Origin: a virus
Length of the DNA: 30,076 nt
Reading direction: 5' to 3' (one strand)
Virus record (IMG/VR): IMGVR_UViG_3300020182_000132
Location: 1 to 30,076 of that record
A model generated the notes under the pieces. It was not told the DNA's origin and made no database searches. It saw only the letters and a program-made list of their open reading frames with translations. Position numbers and translations under genes: made by a program. Positions 1-8,921 of the stretch are shown here, one piece after another (within the stretch, counting starts at the first letter, position 1; each line of letters opens with the position of its first letter).

Positions 1-516
1 GAATTCGAGCCTATTTATAGTTTTTTGCTTCAAAAACGTGGATCGCTTACTCCTTTCTTCGTTTCTTTACCTCAGTACAAAGCACCTCGCGATACAACTT
101 TCGCTACGTTTGTAGCAAGTAATACATTTACGATGGCAGCCGCAGGAGCCGCAGGAGCCACAAACATTCTGATTACTCATGCGAGCTACGATAAAGACAC
201 AAAGGGTAAAGCAAAGCCAGGAGATATGTTTACAATTACAGACAGTTCGGACTCTAACCACAAAAAAATGTATCAGGTTACTCGTGTTGAGCATGATGCT
301 GACTATCTATCTGGTAGCACTGCACCAAGTGCTAGCCAGCTCCGAGTGCATTTTACTCCTGCACTTCAAAGAGCAGTAGCCACAGGCTCCGGTTCAGAGG
401 TAGAGTTTAACGATCCAAAGTTCCGTGTAATTCTAAAAAATGACGTACAGGAATATGATTTAAATACACAGAATCTATACAGCTTTTCTCTAAAGCTAGA
501 TGAGGCCCAACCCTAA
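1..516 (+). CDS. distal tail / minor tail protein, 5'-partial
   Basis: The reading frame is open from base 1, so this is the C-terminal ~171 residues of a longer protein. The TTG at 25 is probably not the start, because the upstream codons read EFEPIYSF and run straight into LLQKRGSLTPFFVSLPQ. The pattern of an aromatic-rich segment about a full-length loop, a 'GDMFTITD..KKMYQVTRV' beta segment, and a C-terminal 'VILKNDVQEYDL..LYSFSLKLDE' is what I associate with the phage tail protein encoded just upstream of J-like tail-tip genes (Dit or lambda L-like position). The stop overlaps the next start as TAATG at 514-518, implying coupled translation. Seen: the open frame, the overlap and the residue pattern. 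Inferred: the role as adaptor between tail tube and tail tip. It could be any small baseplate-hub protein, so the exact name is uncertain. Confidence 0.6.
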   Translation, partial: EFEPIYSFLLQKRGSLTPFFVSLPQYKAPRDTTFATFVASNTFTMAAAGAAGATNILITHASYDKDTKGKAKPGDMFTITDSSDSNHKKMYQVTRVEHDADYLSGSTAPSASQLRVHFTPALQRAVATGSGSEVEFNDPKFRVILKNDVQEYDLNTQNLYSFSLKLDEAQP

Positions 517-3500
517 TGACAATCCGAACACTTAACAGTACCCTTAAAAATTCTTTGATGAACTATGACCCTTTTGTTGTAGCGCATCTTATCAAGTTTG
601 AAAAGCCTCAAAGTGTGGTTCAGTATGGAGGCAAGTTAAAAGGTTTAGCTACTGATTATACTTATATTACCGATGCTCAATACGATATTGAATATGATGA
701 TGGCACTACAACTACAGAAGGTGGCGCTATATCTGCTCAGCTATATCGTGCAAATAAAGTTACTAAGTTAGGCACTGTAAACGAGAGTATACAAGCAAAA
801 GCGTCAAATATGACTCTGGTACTAGACTCTGCAAGTTTAGGAGCTAGTGCCACTACTAGTGCTACCTTTACCTCTTCTGTTATGGCAGGTACTGTTGATT
901 TAGCCGCAGAAGGCTTTCAAGAAGGGGACAAAATACTTTTATCAGGTTCTGGTAACACGAATGATGGTACTTATGTTCGTATTGATAGTTTTCAAAATGA
1001 GGGTAAAAGTATTACTTTTACTCAGATTAGTGCTATCTCGGTAAACGGAACAGCACAGACATATACTGTTACACTGGCCGCAGAAGAACTAAATACCTTA
1101 CTTACAGATAAATCATCTTCCTCTTATACTAGTTATATTAACCGAGAGGTTATTATTTACAAAGTACATATTAATCCTGCTACTCGCGCTATTATTGGTG
1201 CACCTTATCTTTACTTTAAAGGTATTACTAGCGGGGCTGCTATTAATGAGAAGTTAGATTCTTCAGAAATAACATGGACACTTTCAAGTCACTGGGGAGA
1301 TTTCTTACGTGTTCAAGGTAGACTGACAGATGATGCAACTCATCGAGCTTTACGTTCTGATGGCTCTCCTGATATAGACTCTGTGGTTAAACCAGAATAC
1401 GCAGGAGACTTAGGTTTTCTCCATGCCAACACAGCAATTAATCATATGGCTACTTATAACACGGTAGAAATAGAGTATAAACAAGTAGATATTAATGGAG
1501 GCTGGCCTGGAGGTAAAAGACTTCGAGAAGTAGAAGTTAATGTTCCTCGCCAAACCGATCTTCAGTTTAATATTCAATCAAAAATGTTACCTGTAGTATA
1601 TGGTGTTCAGAAAATAGACTCTTTTCCTATCTTTGTAGACACAAATAAAAGTAACTCAGCGGAAGTTTATAGAGCAGATGCTCTTTGTGAAGGCCCAATA
1701 GCAGGTGTATTAGATATATACCTGGAAGACAATAGTACTATATGCCTAGATAAAGCAGACTTTGATACTAGGGATACTTCAGGGACAAATTTTAATGCAG
1801 ATAGTGTTGAAATTATATGTTCTGGCAGAATGGACAGAGGAGATACTCTAGCACACTATACAGGCTCTACAGGGTCTGCCTTCAATTTTACTGGTACTTT
1901 CCTAAGTGACGCGGAGCAGTCTCGCGCCATGCAAGAGTATATAGAAACCTATCAAAATGTATCCTACTCTTCTAGTTCCACAGGTGCGGCTAACTCCTCT
2001 ACAGGAGATGCTACAGGTATTCTTCACAGAGGAACTCACAGTATTACAAGCCCTTTGAACGCTTCTTTTACTTTTCATACTGGAAAAGAAAATCAAAAAG
2101 CAGACGATAAGTTAGTCTCGATGGCTCAGGGCAACCAGTTTAAAGTTCAAAATGACTATTATACAGGTAAAGCGCAGTACTGGTCACCTTCTCATAGAGT
2201 ATTAGATACAGCGTATGTTGTAGGAAAATATACTATTGCAGAGGGAGAAACTACTCTACCTGAAATGAAATTTGTCGTTCGAGGCAGAGACCCTGAATGC
2301 TATAATTATGATTACAGCTATAAACAAGATTCAAGCCAGACGAATGCATCTGTCGGCACTTTCAGTTTGGGAGATACTGTAACTCTTAAAAAATCAAATG
2401 GTAATATGTCAGATGCGTCAGTAACAATTATTGACAAGTGGTCCACTTTTGATTCCGATGGTAATAGAGATCATAGATTTAGATTCTCTCCTGCGCCTAA
2501 TTTAGGAACAACTACGGCCTTTTACATGCAAAAAAGCACTAGTAATTGGCATATGCAAACCTGGGATCATACAGAAAATGCCGACGATGTAGCAGCAAAT
2601 TTATATCATTCTAGTTTTTCTGTGGCGGCAGGAACAAATCGAGGAAGAAAAGTTACTTTAACTTCTCCGAGCACAGCCTTTGAACATGCAGTTAATCACG
2701 CGGAAGCAATAATAGGTATTTATGATGCTGCAAATTCTGGGCTAGTAGCTTCTAGCTACTCTGATTTTTCCTATAATGCTAGTACTAATATTATAGACGA
2801 TCTTACCCGACTAACTTCAGATCCGGGTATAGATAGAATCTATGTTAAAAATGCTATACAGTTAGATAGTGGAGCCAGTAGTACTAATGATTATTACAAT
2901 GGTAATATTATTACTCTTACTGATAACTCGGGAGAAGCTCCTTATATCCAAGAAAGAAAGATTATAGACTACGATGGTGCCACCAGAGTTGCTATAGTTG
3001 ACGCTGTTTGGGACTATAACTTTTTACCTTCCACAAGTATGACATATTCAGTAGGCTCCGTAGGAGATAGACGAGTAACAATTAACCCTGCAATGCAACT
3101 GTTAGACTATATGACTAACAAAAGGTATGGTAAGGGTTTGGATATTACTAATGATATAAGTATAGACGCGTGGACACAAGCAGCTAGAGAGTGTGATACT
3201 CGCTCAAATGTAACCGTAGCAGTACCTACAAGTGCTAGTGTTGTGGCGGGAGAAGTTTATAAGTACCCATCTTCAGGTGCTCTGCAGTTTATGGGAACTG
3301 TAGAAAGTGTAGCTACTTTAGGGGGCAAAAAACAAGTAGTATTTAAAGATGTTGTAGGTAAACTAGGCACTAAATGGAATTCTTGGCAGTCTTTTGCTAG
3401 TGGTCAGCTTTATTGGCACAACTCTACATTGTACGCGGGTACAGGTAGTGTTGTTGCAACAGCTCCTACTGGAAGTGGAATTACGCTATCTTTAGCAAAA

Positions 3501-6500
3501 GTTGGAGGGGGTAGTCTAGCTGTCGATTTAGCTAGTGCATCTGCTAATGGCAATCCTGTTGTGAAAAAGTATAGTACTCTTACTCTAGGTTATACAGATT
3601 CCGGATACTCCTTATATGATGGAGACGATGTTAAGTATTGGAGATACCTAGGTTGGGATGATAATTCTCAAAGAAACGTTACTCGTCACCAAATGAACCA
3701 AGTAATAGACACTAAGTTACCTCTATTTGATAACATCAATAAGATGTTAAACCAGTTTAACGGTATTTTAAGATATACAGCAGGCAAGTATGAGCTAGAA
3801 GTTAAAAGCAAGAAAGGAACTGTAGATACCGCAGAGCAGATATCAGCAGAAGACATAATAGGTACAATTAAACTTAGCGATAAAGGACTAAAAAACAGTA
3901 AAAACTATGTTAGTACTTCTATTATTGATCCTAATAACAAGTTTGAGGGAAGAAGTATTTCTTTCTTTAACTCTACATATCTTAAAGAAGATAAAGGCAT
4001 TCAAAAGAAGGGTCAATTTAGTTTACCAGGCATAACAAACTACTTTAATGCTAGGTTTAATATTAAGCAGTATCTAGATGAATCCCGCTATGGTTTAACT
4101 GTACAATTTACAATGGCACCTAGAGGTCTTTTATTAGTTGCTGGTAGTATAATTGAATTTACATATCCTCGTTTTGGTTACACCTCCAAAGCATTTCGTA
4201 TTACTAACCTTAACTTTAAAAAGGATGGTACAGTAGATGTAACAGCGGACGAGCACAATGATGATGCTTATGTTATCCAAGAAGGTGGAAACGGGTACGG
4301 CGTAATAGAAGAGCCAGGATCAGGACAAGCACCTGAACCTTTACCTATTCCTGCTCGTCCTACCAATCTACAAGCGACTCAAACAAATCAAGGAGAAGTA
4401 GTTCTTACTTGGACAAATACAAGTACATTTACAAGCGCTTCTCATGAAGTCGAAATTTATCGAGGAACTGTAAATAACTTTACACATTCTTCCGTAACAA
4501 AAATAGGTTCTTCAACTACAGATGTTTATAACGACCCTATAAGTACAGGCTCTGGACTAACAACTCGTTACTACTGGATACGTTATGTTGTTCGTATGCC
4601 TCAATTAAACCTAGCAGGCTCAGAGTTTAGAAATGTACCTTCTTTGTACTACCCAAATACAGATGATTCTGGTTTTACAAACGGAGAAGGTATTACAGGA
4701 GTAGGTTTAGCAGTAAATGCCGTACGAACTATCAAGCTAGATCCTGGCACAACTTCTTCTTTTGTGTATCAAAATGATGAAACAGGTATTGAATCAGGCT
4801 ATGCTACAACTACTACTATTACAACTACCAAAACGAATGATGCAGGTACAGTTACTTATGTGTGGAAGTTAAATGATGTAGTTATAAGCGGAGCAACAAG
4901 CGCTAACTATACTTATACACCGCCCAATGCTTTTGGAGATATGCCTCAGAAAGTATCTGTGCATATGACAGACACTGTAGGTTCCGAGACCTTTACCGCT
5001 ACTGACTTTATAATGTTTACAGCTACTAAGATTGTAGTAAATGGTACAATTGGAGCCAATGGCTTCACAGTCACAGCGAGTAATGGTACACATAATTTTT
5101 CTGCGAGCAGTACGGGTGCTATAAGTAGTGTATCAAGTTACTCTAGTACTTTTACAGTGCTTAAAGGAACTACTGCTTTAACTTACGATGCAAGTGGAAG
5201 CCCTGCTGCGAATACTTACAAACTTGGTTCGTTTACAAATATTTCTCCAGCTAACTCAGTGGTGCCTATAAATACGAACGGAACAGTCACTATATCGAGT
5301 AGTTCAGGTAATCTTTTATCGGGTACTAGTGTTACTCAAGCTATTTTTGATGTGCCTATTATAGAGAATGATTCAGGTTCTACAATTGCTATATTTAAAA
5401 TGTCCATAACAAAAACTTTAGATGGTGGAAACGGCGATGCAGGTGTTAAAACAGCACTTGTTTACGCATATCAGAGATCTAGTAGTGCATTAACTAGCAA
5501 CCCAGGAGCTGTTACGGTTAATCTAAACAATGGAACAATATCAACATCGACTTTAGCAAACAGTTGGAAAAAAGAAATACCTTCCGGAACTGACCCTATA
5601 TATGTAGTTGCAGCTAGTGCGGCAGGTACAGGCAGTTCGGATAACATTGCAGCAAATGAGTGGTCCGCTCCTGTTGTTCTTTCTCAAAACGGTGACGACG
5701 GTTTAAATTCTGCAACTGTATTTATCTATAGAAAGACGAACTCTGCTTCAGAAAGCACCAAACCTATTGGAAACACTACTTATACTTTTAGTGGTGGAGG
5801 AGTTTCTTTCGCTAACGCTAATAATTGGAGCGCAACCATTCCTAGTGGTACAGAGACTTACTTATGGGCAAGAACAGCCACTGCCTCCAGTACTTCTGCT
5901 ACAGACATCATTGCGGACTCAGAATGGTCAAACGCAGAACTGCTTTCTGTAGGGGGTGGAGACGGTGTTCGTGGTGGTGGTATCTTTACATTTGAAGAAA
6001 GTACTGATAGCAACATTAGTGCTACAACGGCTTCGAAGTTTGCAGGTACACTTGATGATACAGCAGCAATAGCAGTAGCAGCAGCAGTAATCGCAGCAGC
6101 TTCTGATAGTACTATTCGTCCTAATGACCGAATAACTGTAACTGACAACAGCGCAAATAAAGCAGGAACTCGAGTTTACACAGGTTCTGCGCAAACGGCC
6201 TCCGGAAGTGTTTCTACGGGGGACTTTAGCTCGCTTGTTGTAGAAACTTTTGATGGAAGTGTAATCGTTGATGGTACTTTAAGTGCAGATAAGCTAGCAG
6301 CAAATACTATTATAGGTAATAATATAAAAGTTGGTAGTAATTTAGAGCTAAATACTAGCGGAGCATTTTATACTAGTAATAAAACATCTTATACCGATAA
6401 CGATGCTGGTTTCTTCTTAGGCTATACAGGAGGTGCACATAAGCTAAATCTTGGTGATGCAACTAACTATCTTAAATGGGACGGAACTAACCTAAATGTA

Positions 6501-6794
6501 GCCGGAACAATTGCAATGACAAGTAGTAGTACCATTGGCTCTGGGTCTACAACAATAGGTGATGTAAACACAGCCGCTTCTAATGCGGGCACAGCCGCTT
6601 CTAATGCTCAAGGTACTGCTAATAGTGCAAGCTCTGCCGCATCTGCAGCACAAACTACGGCTACCGCAGCGGCTAGTACTGCCGGAGGAGCTTCTTCGGG
6701 AAATAGTAGAGCTTTTATGAATAGTAACGGTTTAGTAGTTGTAGACGGTTCTGGAACTAAACGAGTAAAAATAGGAAACTTAGGTTCTTTATAA
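516..6794 (+). CDS. lambda J-like tail-tip / host-specificity protein
   Basis: A 2092-residue protein forming the tail tip that contacts the host. The N-terminal half has J-like blocks: 'MLPVVYGVQKI' near residue 356 followed by 'ALCEGPIAGVLDIYL'; 'INPAMQLLDYMTNKRYGKG' near 855; 'FDNINKMLNQFNGILRY' near 1072; and 'APRGLLLVAGSIIEFTYP' near 1200, as in the central hub of gpJ. A fibronectin type III domain lies at about 1285-1375 (starts PARPTNLQATQ, with VVLTWTN and YYWIRYVV). Two tandem ~87-residue beta modules at 1640-1725 and 1726-1814 share G-D-x-G starts, 'IPSGT(D/E)', and 'D.IA..EWS.A..LS'. The C-terminus has the 'DGTLSADKLAANTI' motif common in J-like proteins (~1918), then an Ala/Ser/Thr-rich linker and a short end domain. 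The start overlaps the upstream stop by 1 nt, with a weak GAGG at 502-505. Identification as a tail-tip protein is secure; receptor specificity cannot be read. Confidence 0.85.
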   Translation: MTIRTLNSTLKNSLMNYDPFVVAHLIKFEKPQSVVQYGGKLKGLATDYTYITDAQYDIEYDDGTTTTEGGAISAQLYRANKVTKLGTVNESIQAKASNMTLVLDSASLGASATTSATFTSSVMAGTVDLAAEGFQEGDKILLSGSGNTNDGTYVRIDSFQNEGKSITFTQISAISVNGTAQTYTVTLAAEELNTLLTDKSSSSYTSYINREVIIYKVHINPATRAIIGAPYLYFKGITSGAAINEKLDSSEITWTLSSHWGDFLRVQGRLTDDATHRALRSDGSPDIDSVVKPEYAGDLGFLHANTAINHMATYNTVEIEYKQVDINGGWPGGKRLREVEVNVPRQTDLQFNIQSKMLPVVYGVQKIDSFPIFVDTNKSNSAEVYRADALCEGPIAGVLDIYLEDNSTICLDKADFDTRDTSGTNFNADSVEIICSGRMDRGDTLAHYTGSTGSAFNFTGTFLSDAEQSRAMQEYIETYQNVSYSSSSTGAANSSTGDATGILHRGTHSITSPLNASFTFHTGKENQKADDKLVSMAQGNQFKVQNDYYTGKAQYWSPSHRVLDTAYVVGKYTIAEGETTLPEMKFVVRGRDPECYNYDYSYKQDSSQTNASVGTFSLGDTVTLKKSNGNMSDASVTIIDKWSTFDSDGNRDHRFRFSPAPNLGTTTAFYMQKSTSNWHMQTWDHTENADDVAANLYHSSFSVAAGTNRGRKVTLTSPSTAFEHAVNHAEAIIGIYDAANSGLVASSYSDFSYNASTNIIDDLTRLTSDPGIDRIYVKNAIQLDSGASSTNDYYNGNIITLTDNSGEAPYIQERKIIDYDGATRVAIVDAVWDYNFLPSTSMTYSVGSVGDRRVTINPAMQLLDYMTNKRYGKGLDITNDISIDAWTQAARECDTRSNVTVAVPTSASVVAGEVYKYPSSGALQFMGTVESVATLGGKKQVVFKDVVGKLGTKWNSWQSFASGQLYWHNSTLYAGTGSVVATAPTGSGITLSLAKVGGGSLAVDLASASANGNPVVKKYSTLTLGYTDSGYSLYDGDDVKYWRYLGWDDNSQRNVTRHQMNQVIDTKLPLFDNINKMLNQFNGILRYTAGKYELEVKSKKGTVDTAEQISAEDIIGTIKLSDKGLKNSKNYVSTSIIDPNNKFEGRSISFFNSTYLKEDKGIQKKGQFSLPGITNYFNARFNIKQYLDESRYGLTVQFTMAPRGLLLVAGSIIEFTYPRFGYTSKAFRITNLNFKKDGTVDVTADEHNDDAYVIQEGGNGYGVIEEPGSGQAPEPLPIPARPTNLQATQTNQGEVVLTWTNTSTFTSASHEVEIYRGTVNNFTHSSVTKIGSSTTDVYNDPISTGSGLTTRYYWIRYVVRMPQLNLAGSEFRNVPSLYYPNTDDSGFTNGEGITGVGLAVNAVRTIKLDPGTTSSFVYQNDETGIESGYATTTTITTTKTNDAGTVTYVWKLNDVVISGATSANYTYTPPNAFGDMPQKVSVHMTDTVGSETFTATDFIMFTATKIVVNGTIGANGFTVTASNGTHNFSASSTGAISSVSSYSSTFTVLKGTTALTYDASGSPAANTYKLGSFTNISPANSVVPINTNGTVTISSSSGNLLSGTSVTQAIFDVPIIENDSGSTIAIFKMSITKTLDGGNGDAGVKTALVYAYQRSSSALTSNPGAVTVNLNNGTISTSTLANSWKKEIPSGTDPIYVVAASAAGTGSSDNIAANEWSAPVVLSQNGDDGLNSATVFIYRKTNSASESTKPIGNTTYTFSGGGVSFANANNWSATIPSGTETYLWARTATASSTSATDIIADSEWSNAELLSVGGGDGVRGGGIFTFEESTDSNISATTASKFAGTLDDTAAIAVAAAVIAAASDSTIRPNDRITVTDNSANKAGTRVYTGSAQTASGSVSTGDFSSLVVETFDGSVIVDGTLSADKLAANTIIGNNIKVGSNLELNTSGAFYTSNKTSYTDNDAGFFLGYTGGAHKLNLGDATNYLKWDGTNLNVAGTIAMTSSSTIGSGSTTIGDVNTAASNAGTAASNAQGTANSASSAASAAQTTATAAASTAGGASSGNSRAFMNSNGLVVVDGSGTKRVKIGNLGSL

Positions 6795-6814
6795 TACCAT
6801 GAAAAAAATAATTC

Positions 6815-6843
6815 TTGACATAATACCCCAATTTAGCTATAAT
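6815..6843 (+). promoter_or_regulatory. consensus sigma70 promoter (TTGACA-17-TATAAT)
   Basis: TTGACA at 6815-6820 and TATAAT at 6838-6843 are separated by exactly 17 bases, in the only clear gap between the J-like gene and the fibre genes. An A-rich block (6802-6814) precedes it, like an UP element. The predicted start near 6850 leaves a leader of about 14 nt, with GGAGG at 6852-6856 seven bases before the ATG at 6864. It matches two leftward promoters in this window, including 17 identical bases (aaaaataattcttgaca) with the one at 22493-22521. It should drive the genes from 6864 to 15015 by unmodified host RNA polymerase. Confidence 0.85.
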
Positions 6844-6863
6844 TCTGTAATGGAGGAAATCAA

Positions 6864-7202
6864 ATGAGTGCAGCCCGCTACAACCTAGTTATTGACCAAG
6901 GTTCCGACTTTGCCATTAACTTTACAGTCAAAGAAGATGGATCAGCTAAAAATCTGACAGGCTACTCTGCGCGTGCTCAAATGAGAACATCAAAGACAGC
7001 CTCTTCAGTAGCCGCTACTTTTACGTGCACTATTAGTACTCCTACTAATGGAACAGTTACAATGTCTTTACCAAATGCAACCAGTTCAGCATTGACTGCA
7101 GGAACTTATGTCTATGATTTAGAAATTTTTACTGCTAACAATGCTATTGTAACGAGACTTTTACAAGGATCGGTAGATCTTACTCAAGAGGTTACTCGAT
7201 AA
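6864..7202 (+). CDS. small virion structural protein (baseplate/fibre-associated, BppU-N-like)
   Basis: A 112-residue all-beta protein. It begins 'ARYNLVIDQGSDFAINFTV' and continues with 'LTGYSARAQMRTS', 'TVTMSLPNATSSALTAGTYVYDLEI' and 'VTRLLQGSVDLTQEVTR'. This order (Y-x-L-x-I-x-Q-G-x-x-F, then LTGY.aR.qiR, then G.Y.YDLE, then V.RLLqG.v...pEVTR) is what I know as a widespread small phage structural protein resembling the N-terminal domain of baseplate upper protein BppU. The assignment is from memory of that pattern. It is the first gene after the consensus promoter, with GGAGG seven bases before ATG, so it should be strongly expressed. It overlaps the next gene as TAATG. It probably attaches fibre components to the tail tip; that role is inferred. 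Confidence 0.6.
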   Translation: MSAARYNLVIDQGSDFAINFTVKEDGSAKNLTGYSARAQMRTSKTASSVAATFTCTISTPTNGTVTMSLPNATSSALTAGTYVYDLEIFTANNAIVTRLLQGSVDLTQEVTR

Positions 7203-7567
7203 TGGCAATTACTATTACAGCAACGCCTATACAGAATGGTATCGAAGTAACAGGAGCTACTACAACTATTTCGGCGTCAGGCATATCTATAGGCAATACA
7301 AGTGCAGGAAGTATGGGCATCACTAGCGTGTCGGGTCTGTCCGCAACAAATGTACAAGACGCACTAGAAGAAATAGCAGGGAATACCTTTCAACAAGACG
7401 GGCAGCCATCAGGTTCTCAAGTCAATGAGGGAGATACTTGGTATGACACGGACGACAATCAATATAAAATATATCGCGAAACAAGCAGCGGAGTATTTCA
7501 GTGGGTACCTATAATTGTAGGTTCAGCTGAGGATGACTCAGACACTCTTGACGCAGGAGCCTTTTAA
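7202..7567 (+). CDS. small tail fibre-associated protein
   Basis: A 121-residue protein beginning MAITITATPIQNGIEV. The middle has 'ATNVQDALEEIAGN', a short helix motif that recurs as a connector in many phage fibre proteins. The C-terminal half has 'GDTWYDTDDNQYKIYRE' followed by 'VFQWVPII', a pattern of tail-fibre attachment or chaperone-like domains. The tail is acidic (EDDSDTLDAGAF). The ATG overlaps the preceding stop by 1 nt, with AGAGG about 10 bases upstream, so it is co-translated with the 112-residue protein. No enzymatic motif is visible. A structural role in the fibre complex is inferred from content and position. Confidence 0.55.
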   Translation: MAITITATPIQNGIEVTGATTTISASGISIGNTSAGSMGITSVSGLSATNVQDALEEIAGNTFQQDGQPSGSQVNEGDTWYDTDDNQYKIYRETSSGVFQWVPIIVGSAEDDSDTLDAGAF

Positions 7568-7588
7568 GGCTAACCCCGGAGACCCTAA

Positions 7589-8641
7589 ATGGCTCAAACA
7601 ATTCAAATCAAACGCAGTACGTCTACCGCAACTCCTTCAAGCCTTGTCGCAGGTGAACTTGCGTATTCAGGTAAGTCAGATAGTAATAAGTTATTTATAG
7701 GCCACCCCGATGGTTCAACAGGACCTGTTGTTATTGGCGGTGTGTACTACACTGGAATTATTGATGGTGCAACTAACGCAAATACTGCAAGCAAACTTGT
7801 AAAACGAGACGGCTCAGGAAACTTCAGTGCTGGTACAATTACAGCTACTTTAACAGGTGATGTAACTGGTGATGTTACTGGTAACGCAGATACTGCCACA
7901 GCTCTTGCTTCAGGCAGAACGATTGCAATCACAGGGGACTTAACGTATACTTCTCCTAGCTTTACAGGTGCTGGTGATGTTACCGCAGCAGGTACTCTTG
8001 CAACAGTAAACTCAAACGTAGGGCAAGCAGGTTCGGCTACAGCAGTACCAGTTATTACAGTCAATGCAAAAGGTCTTGTTACTGCAGTGTCTACTGCCTC
8101 AATATCAACTTCTTATAACTTAGCAGCGGATTCAGGTACTACTAATGCGGTAGCGGGCGGCGAAACTTTAACTATTGCTGGAGGCACTGGTGTAGATACT
8201 GTTGTAAGCGGTAATACTGTTACAGCAAGTATTGGTCAGGCAGTAGGAACTTCTGATGCTGTAAGTTTCGGAAATATTACAACTAGTGGATACCTGAGAG
8301 GCCCTGCCACTTTCACTATTGATCCAGCGACACACGCTGACAATACGGGAACTGTAGTTATCGCTGGTAATCTAACAGTTAATGGTACTCAAACTACTGT
8401 TAATTCTAATACTGTTAATATTGGCGATGCCATTATGACATTGAACAGTGATGAAGCTGGTACACCTTCAGCAAATGCTGGTATTGAAGTTGAACGTGGT
8501 ACCGCAACAAACGTATCTCTTCTTTGGAATGAAGGCAGTGATTATTTCCAAATAAATGACGGTTCTACCACTTCCAAGATATTAACAGCAGGTAACTTTG
8601 CCTCGTCCTTCACAGGAACACTAGACGGCGGAACATTCTAA
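7589..8641 (+). CDS. tail fibre protein with Mtd-N-like N-terminal domain
   Basis: A 350-residue protein. Residues 1-55 (MAQTIQIKRSTSTATPSSLV, then GELAYS...KLFIG) look like the tropism-determinant N-terminal fold found on many phage fibres, which anchors them to the tail. The rest is low-complexity beta repeats rich in T, G, A and N ('GDVTGDVTGNADTATALAS'; 'AGNLTVNGTQTTVNSNTVNIGDAIMTLNSDE'), typical of elongated fibre shafts in marine phages. The C-terminus reads 'ILTAGNFASSFTGTLDGGTF'. GGAG at 7578-7581 sits seven bases before the ATG. The next gene begins with a near-copy of this N-terminal domain. A fibre role is well supported by composition and context; the receptor is unknown. Confidence 0.72.
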   Translation: MAQTIQIKRSTSTATPSSLVAGELAYSGKSDSNKLFIGHPDGSTGPVVIGGVYYTGIIDGATNANTASKLVKRDGSGNFSAGTITATLTGDVTGDVTGNADTATALASGRTIAITGDLTYTSPSFTGAGDVTAAGTLATVNSNVGQAGSATAVPVITVNAKGLVTAVSTASISTSYNLAADSGTTNAVAGGETLTIAGGTGVDTVVSGNTVTASIGQAVGTSDAVSFGNITTSGYLRGPATFTIDPATHADNTGTVVIAGNLTVNGTQTTVNSNTVNIGDAIMTLNSDEAGTPSANAGIEVERGTATNVSLLWNEGSDYFQINDGSTTSKILTAGNFASSFTGTLDGGTF

Positions 8642-8659
8642 AATAAATTTTAATCTCTA

Positions 8660-8671
8660 GCGTATATACGC
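8660..8671. repeat. perfect 12-bp palindrome GCGTATATACGC
   Basis: GCGTATATACGC lies in the 48-bp gap between the 350-residue fibre gene and the 76-residue gene, about 8 bases before the AGGAG ribosome-binding site at 8679-8683. It is too short and too AT-rich in the core to be a terminator and has no T-run after it. It could be a protein-binding site or chance. Confidence 0.3.
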
Positions 8672-8689
8672 AAGTTATAGGAGAGCCAC

Positions 8690-8920
8690 ATGGCACAAAC
8701 GATCAAATTAAAGCGCTCGTCTTCGGCGGGCTCTATTCCTACTCATTCACAACTAGAGTTAGGCGAAGTTGCTATCAATACTGCGGACGGTCGTATGTAT
8801 ATGAAAGACGGAGCTAATGCCATTGTCTGGGTAAATAAAACTTCTGAAATTACAGGAACCACTCCGCAAGCATCGGACGGAACAAATAAGCCCGTAGGGT
8901 ATGTTTGGTATGTAGTCTAG
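8690..8920 (+). CDS. short fibre-anchor protein, paralogue of the upstream fibre N-terminus
   Basis: A 76-residue protein that starts MAQTIKLKRSSSAG, almost the same as the MAQTIQIKRSTST of the 350-residue fibre, and continues 'QLELGEVAINTADGRMYMKDGANAIVWV', the same Mtd-N-like fold. It ends after ~20 more residues with 'GTNKPVGYVWYVV', so it is essentially a stand-alone anchor domain without a shaft. AGGAG at 8679-8683 lies six bases before the ATG. Its stop is one base before the start of the giant repeat protein, which has no clear ribosome-binding site of its own and may depend on translation of this gene. One reading is that it is a split anchor for the giant fibre downstream. Confidence 0.62.
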   Translation: MAQTIKLKRSSSAGSIPTHSQLELGEVAINTADGRMYMKDGANAIVWVNKTSEITGTTPQASDGTNKPVGYVWYVV

Positions 8921-8921
8921 A

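Noticed and set aside
1-6. EcoRI site (GAATTC) at the first bases, as a sign of a cloning junction
   Set aside because: The reading frame of the tail protein runs through it with sensible residues, and one six-base site at a window edge proves nothing.
5858-6194. Two minus-strand ORFs in the 3' part of the tail-tip gene
   Set aside because: Their Ala/Val- or Cys/Tyr-rich compositions are antisense reflections of the Ala/Ser/Thr codons of the J-like protein; no ribosome-binding site or family pattern is seen.
7589-8920. Diversity-generating retroelement, prompted by the Mtd-N-like fibre domain
   Set aside because: No reverse transcriptase gene and no template/variable repeat pair with adenine-biased differences is seen in the window; the N-terminal domain alone is common on phage fibres.
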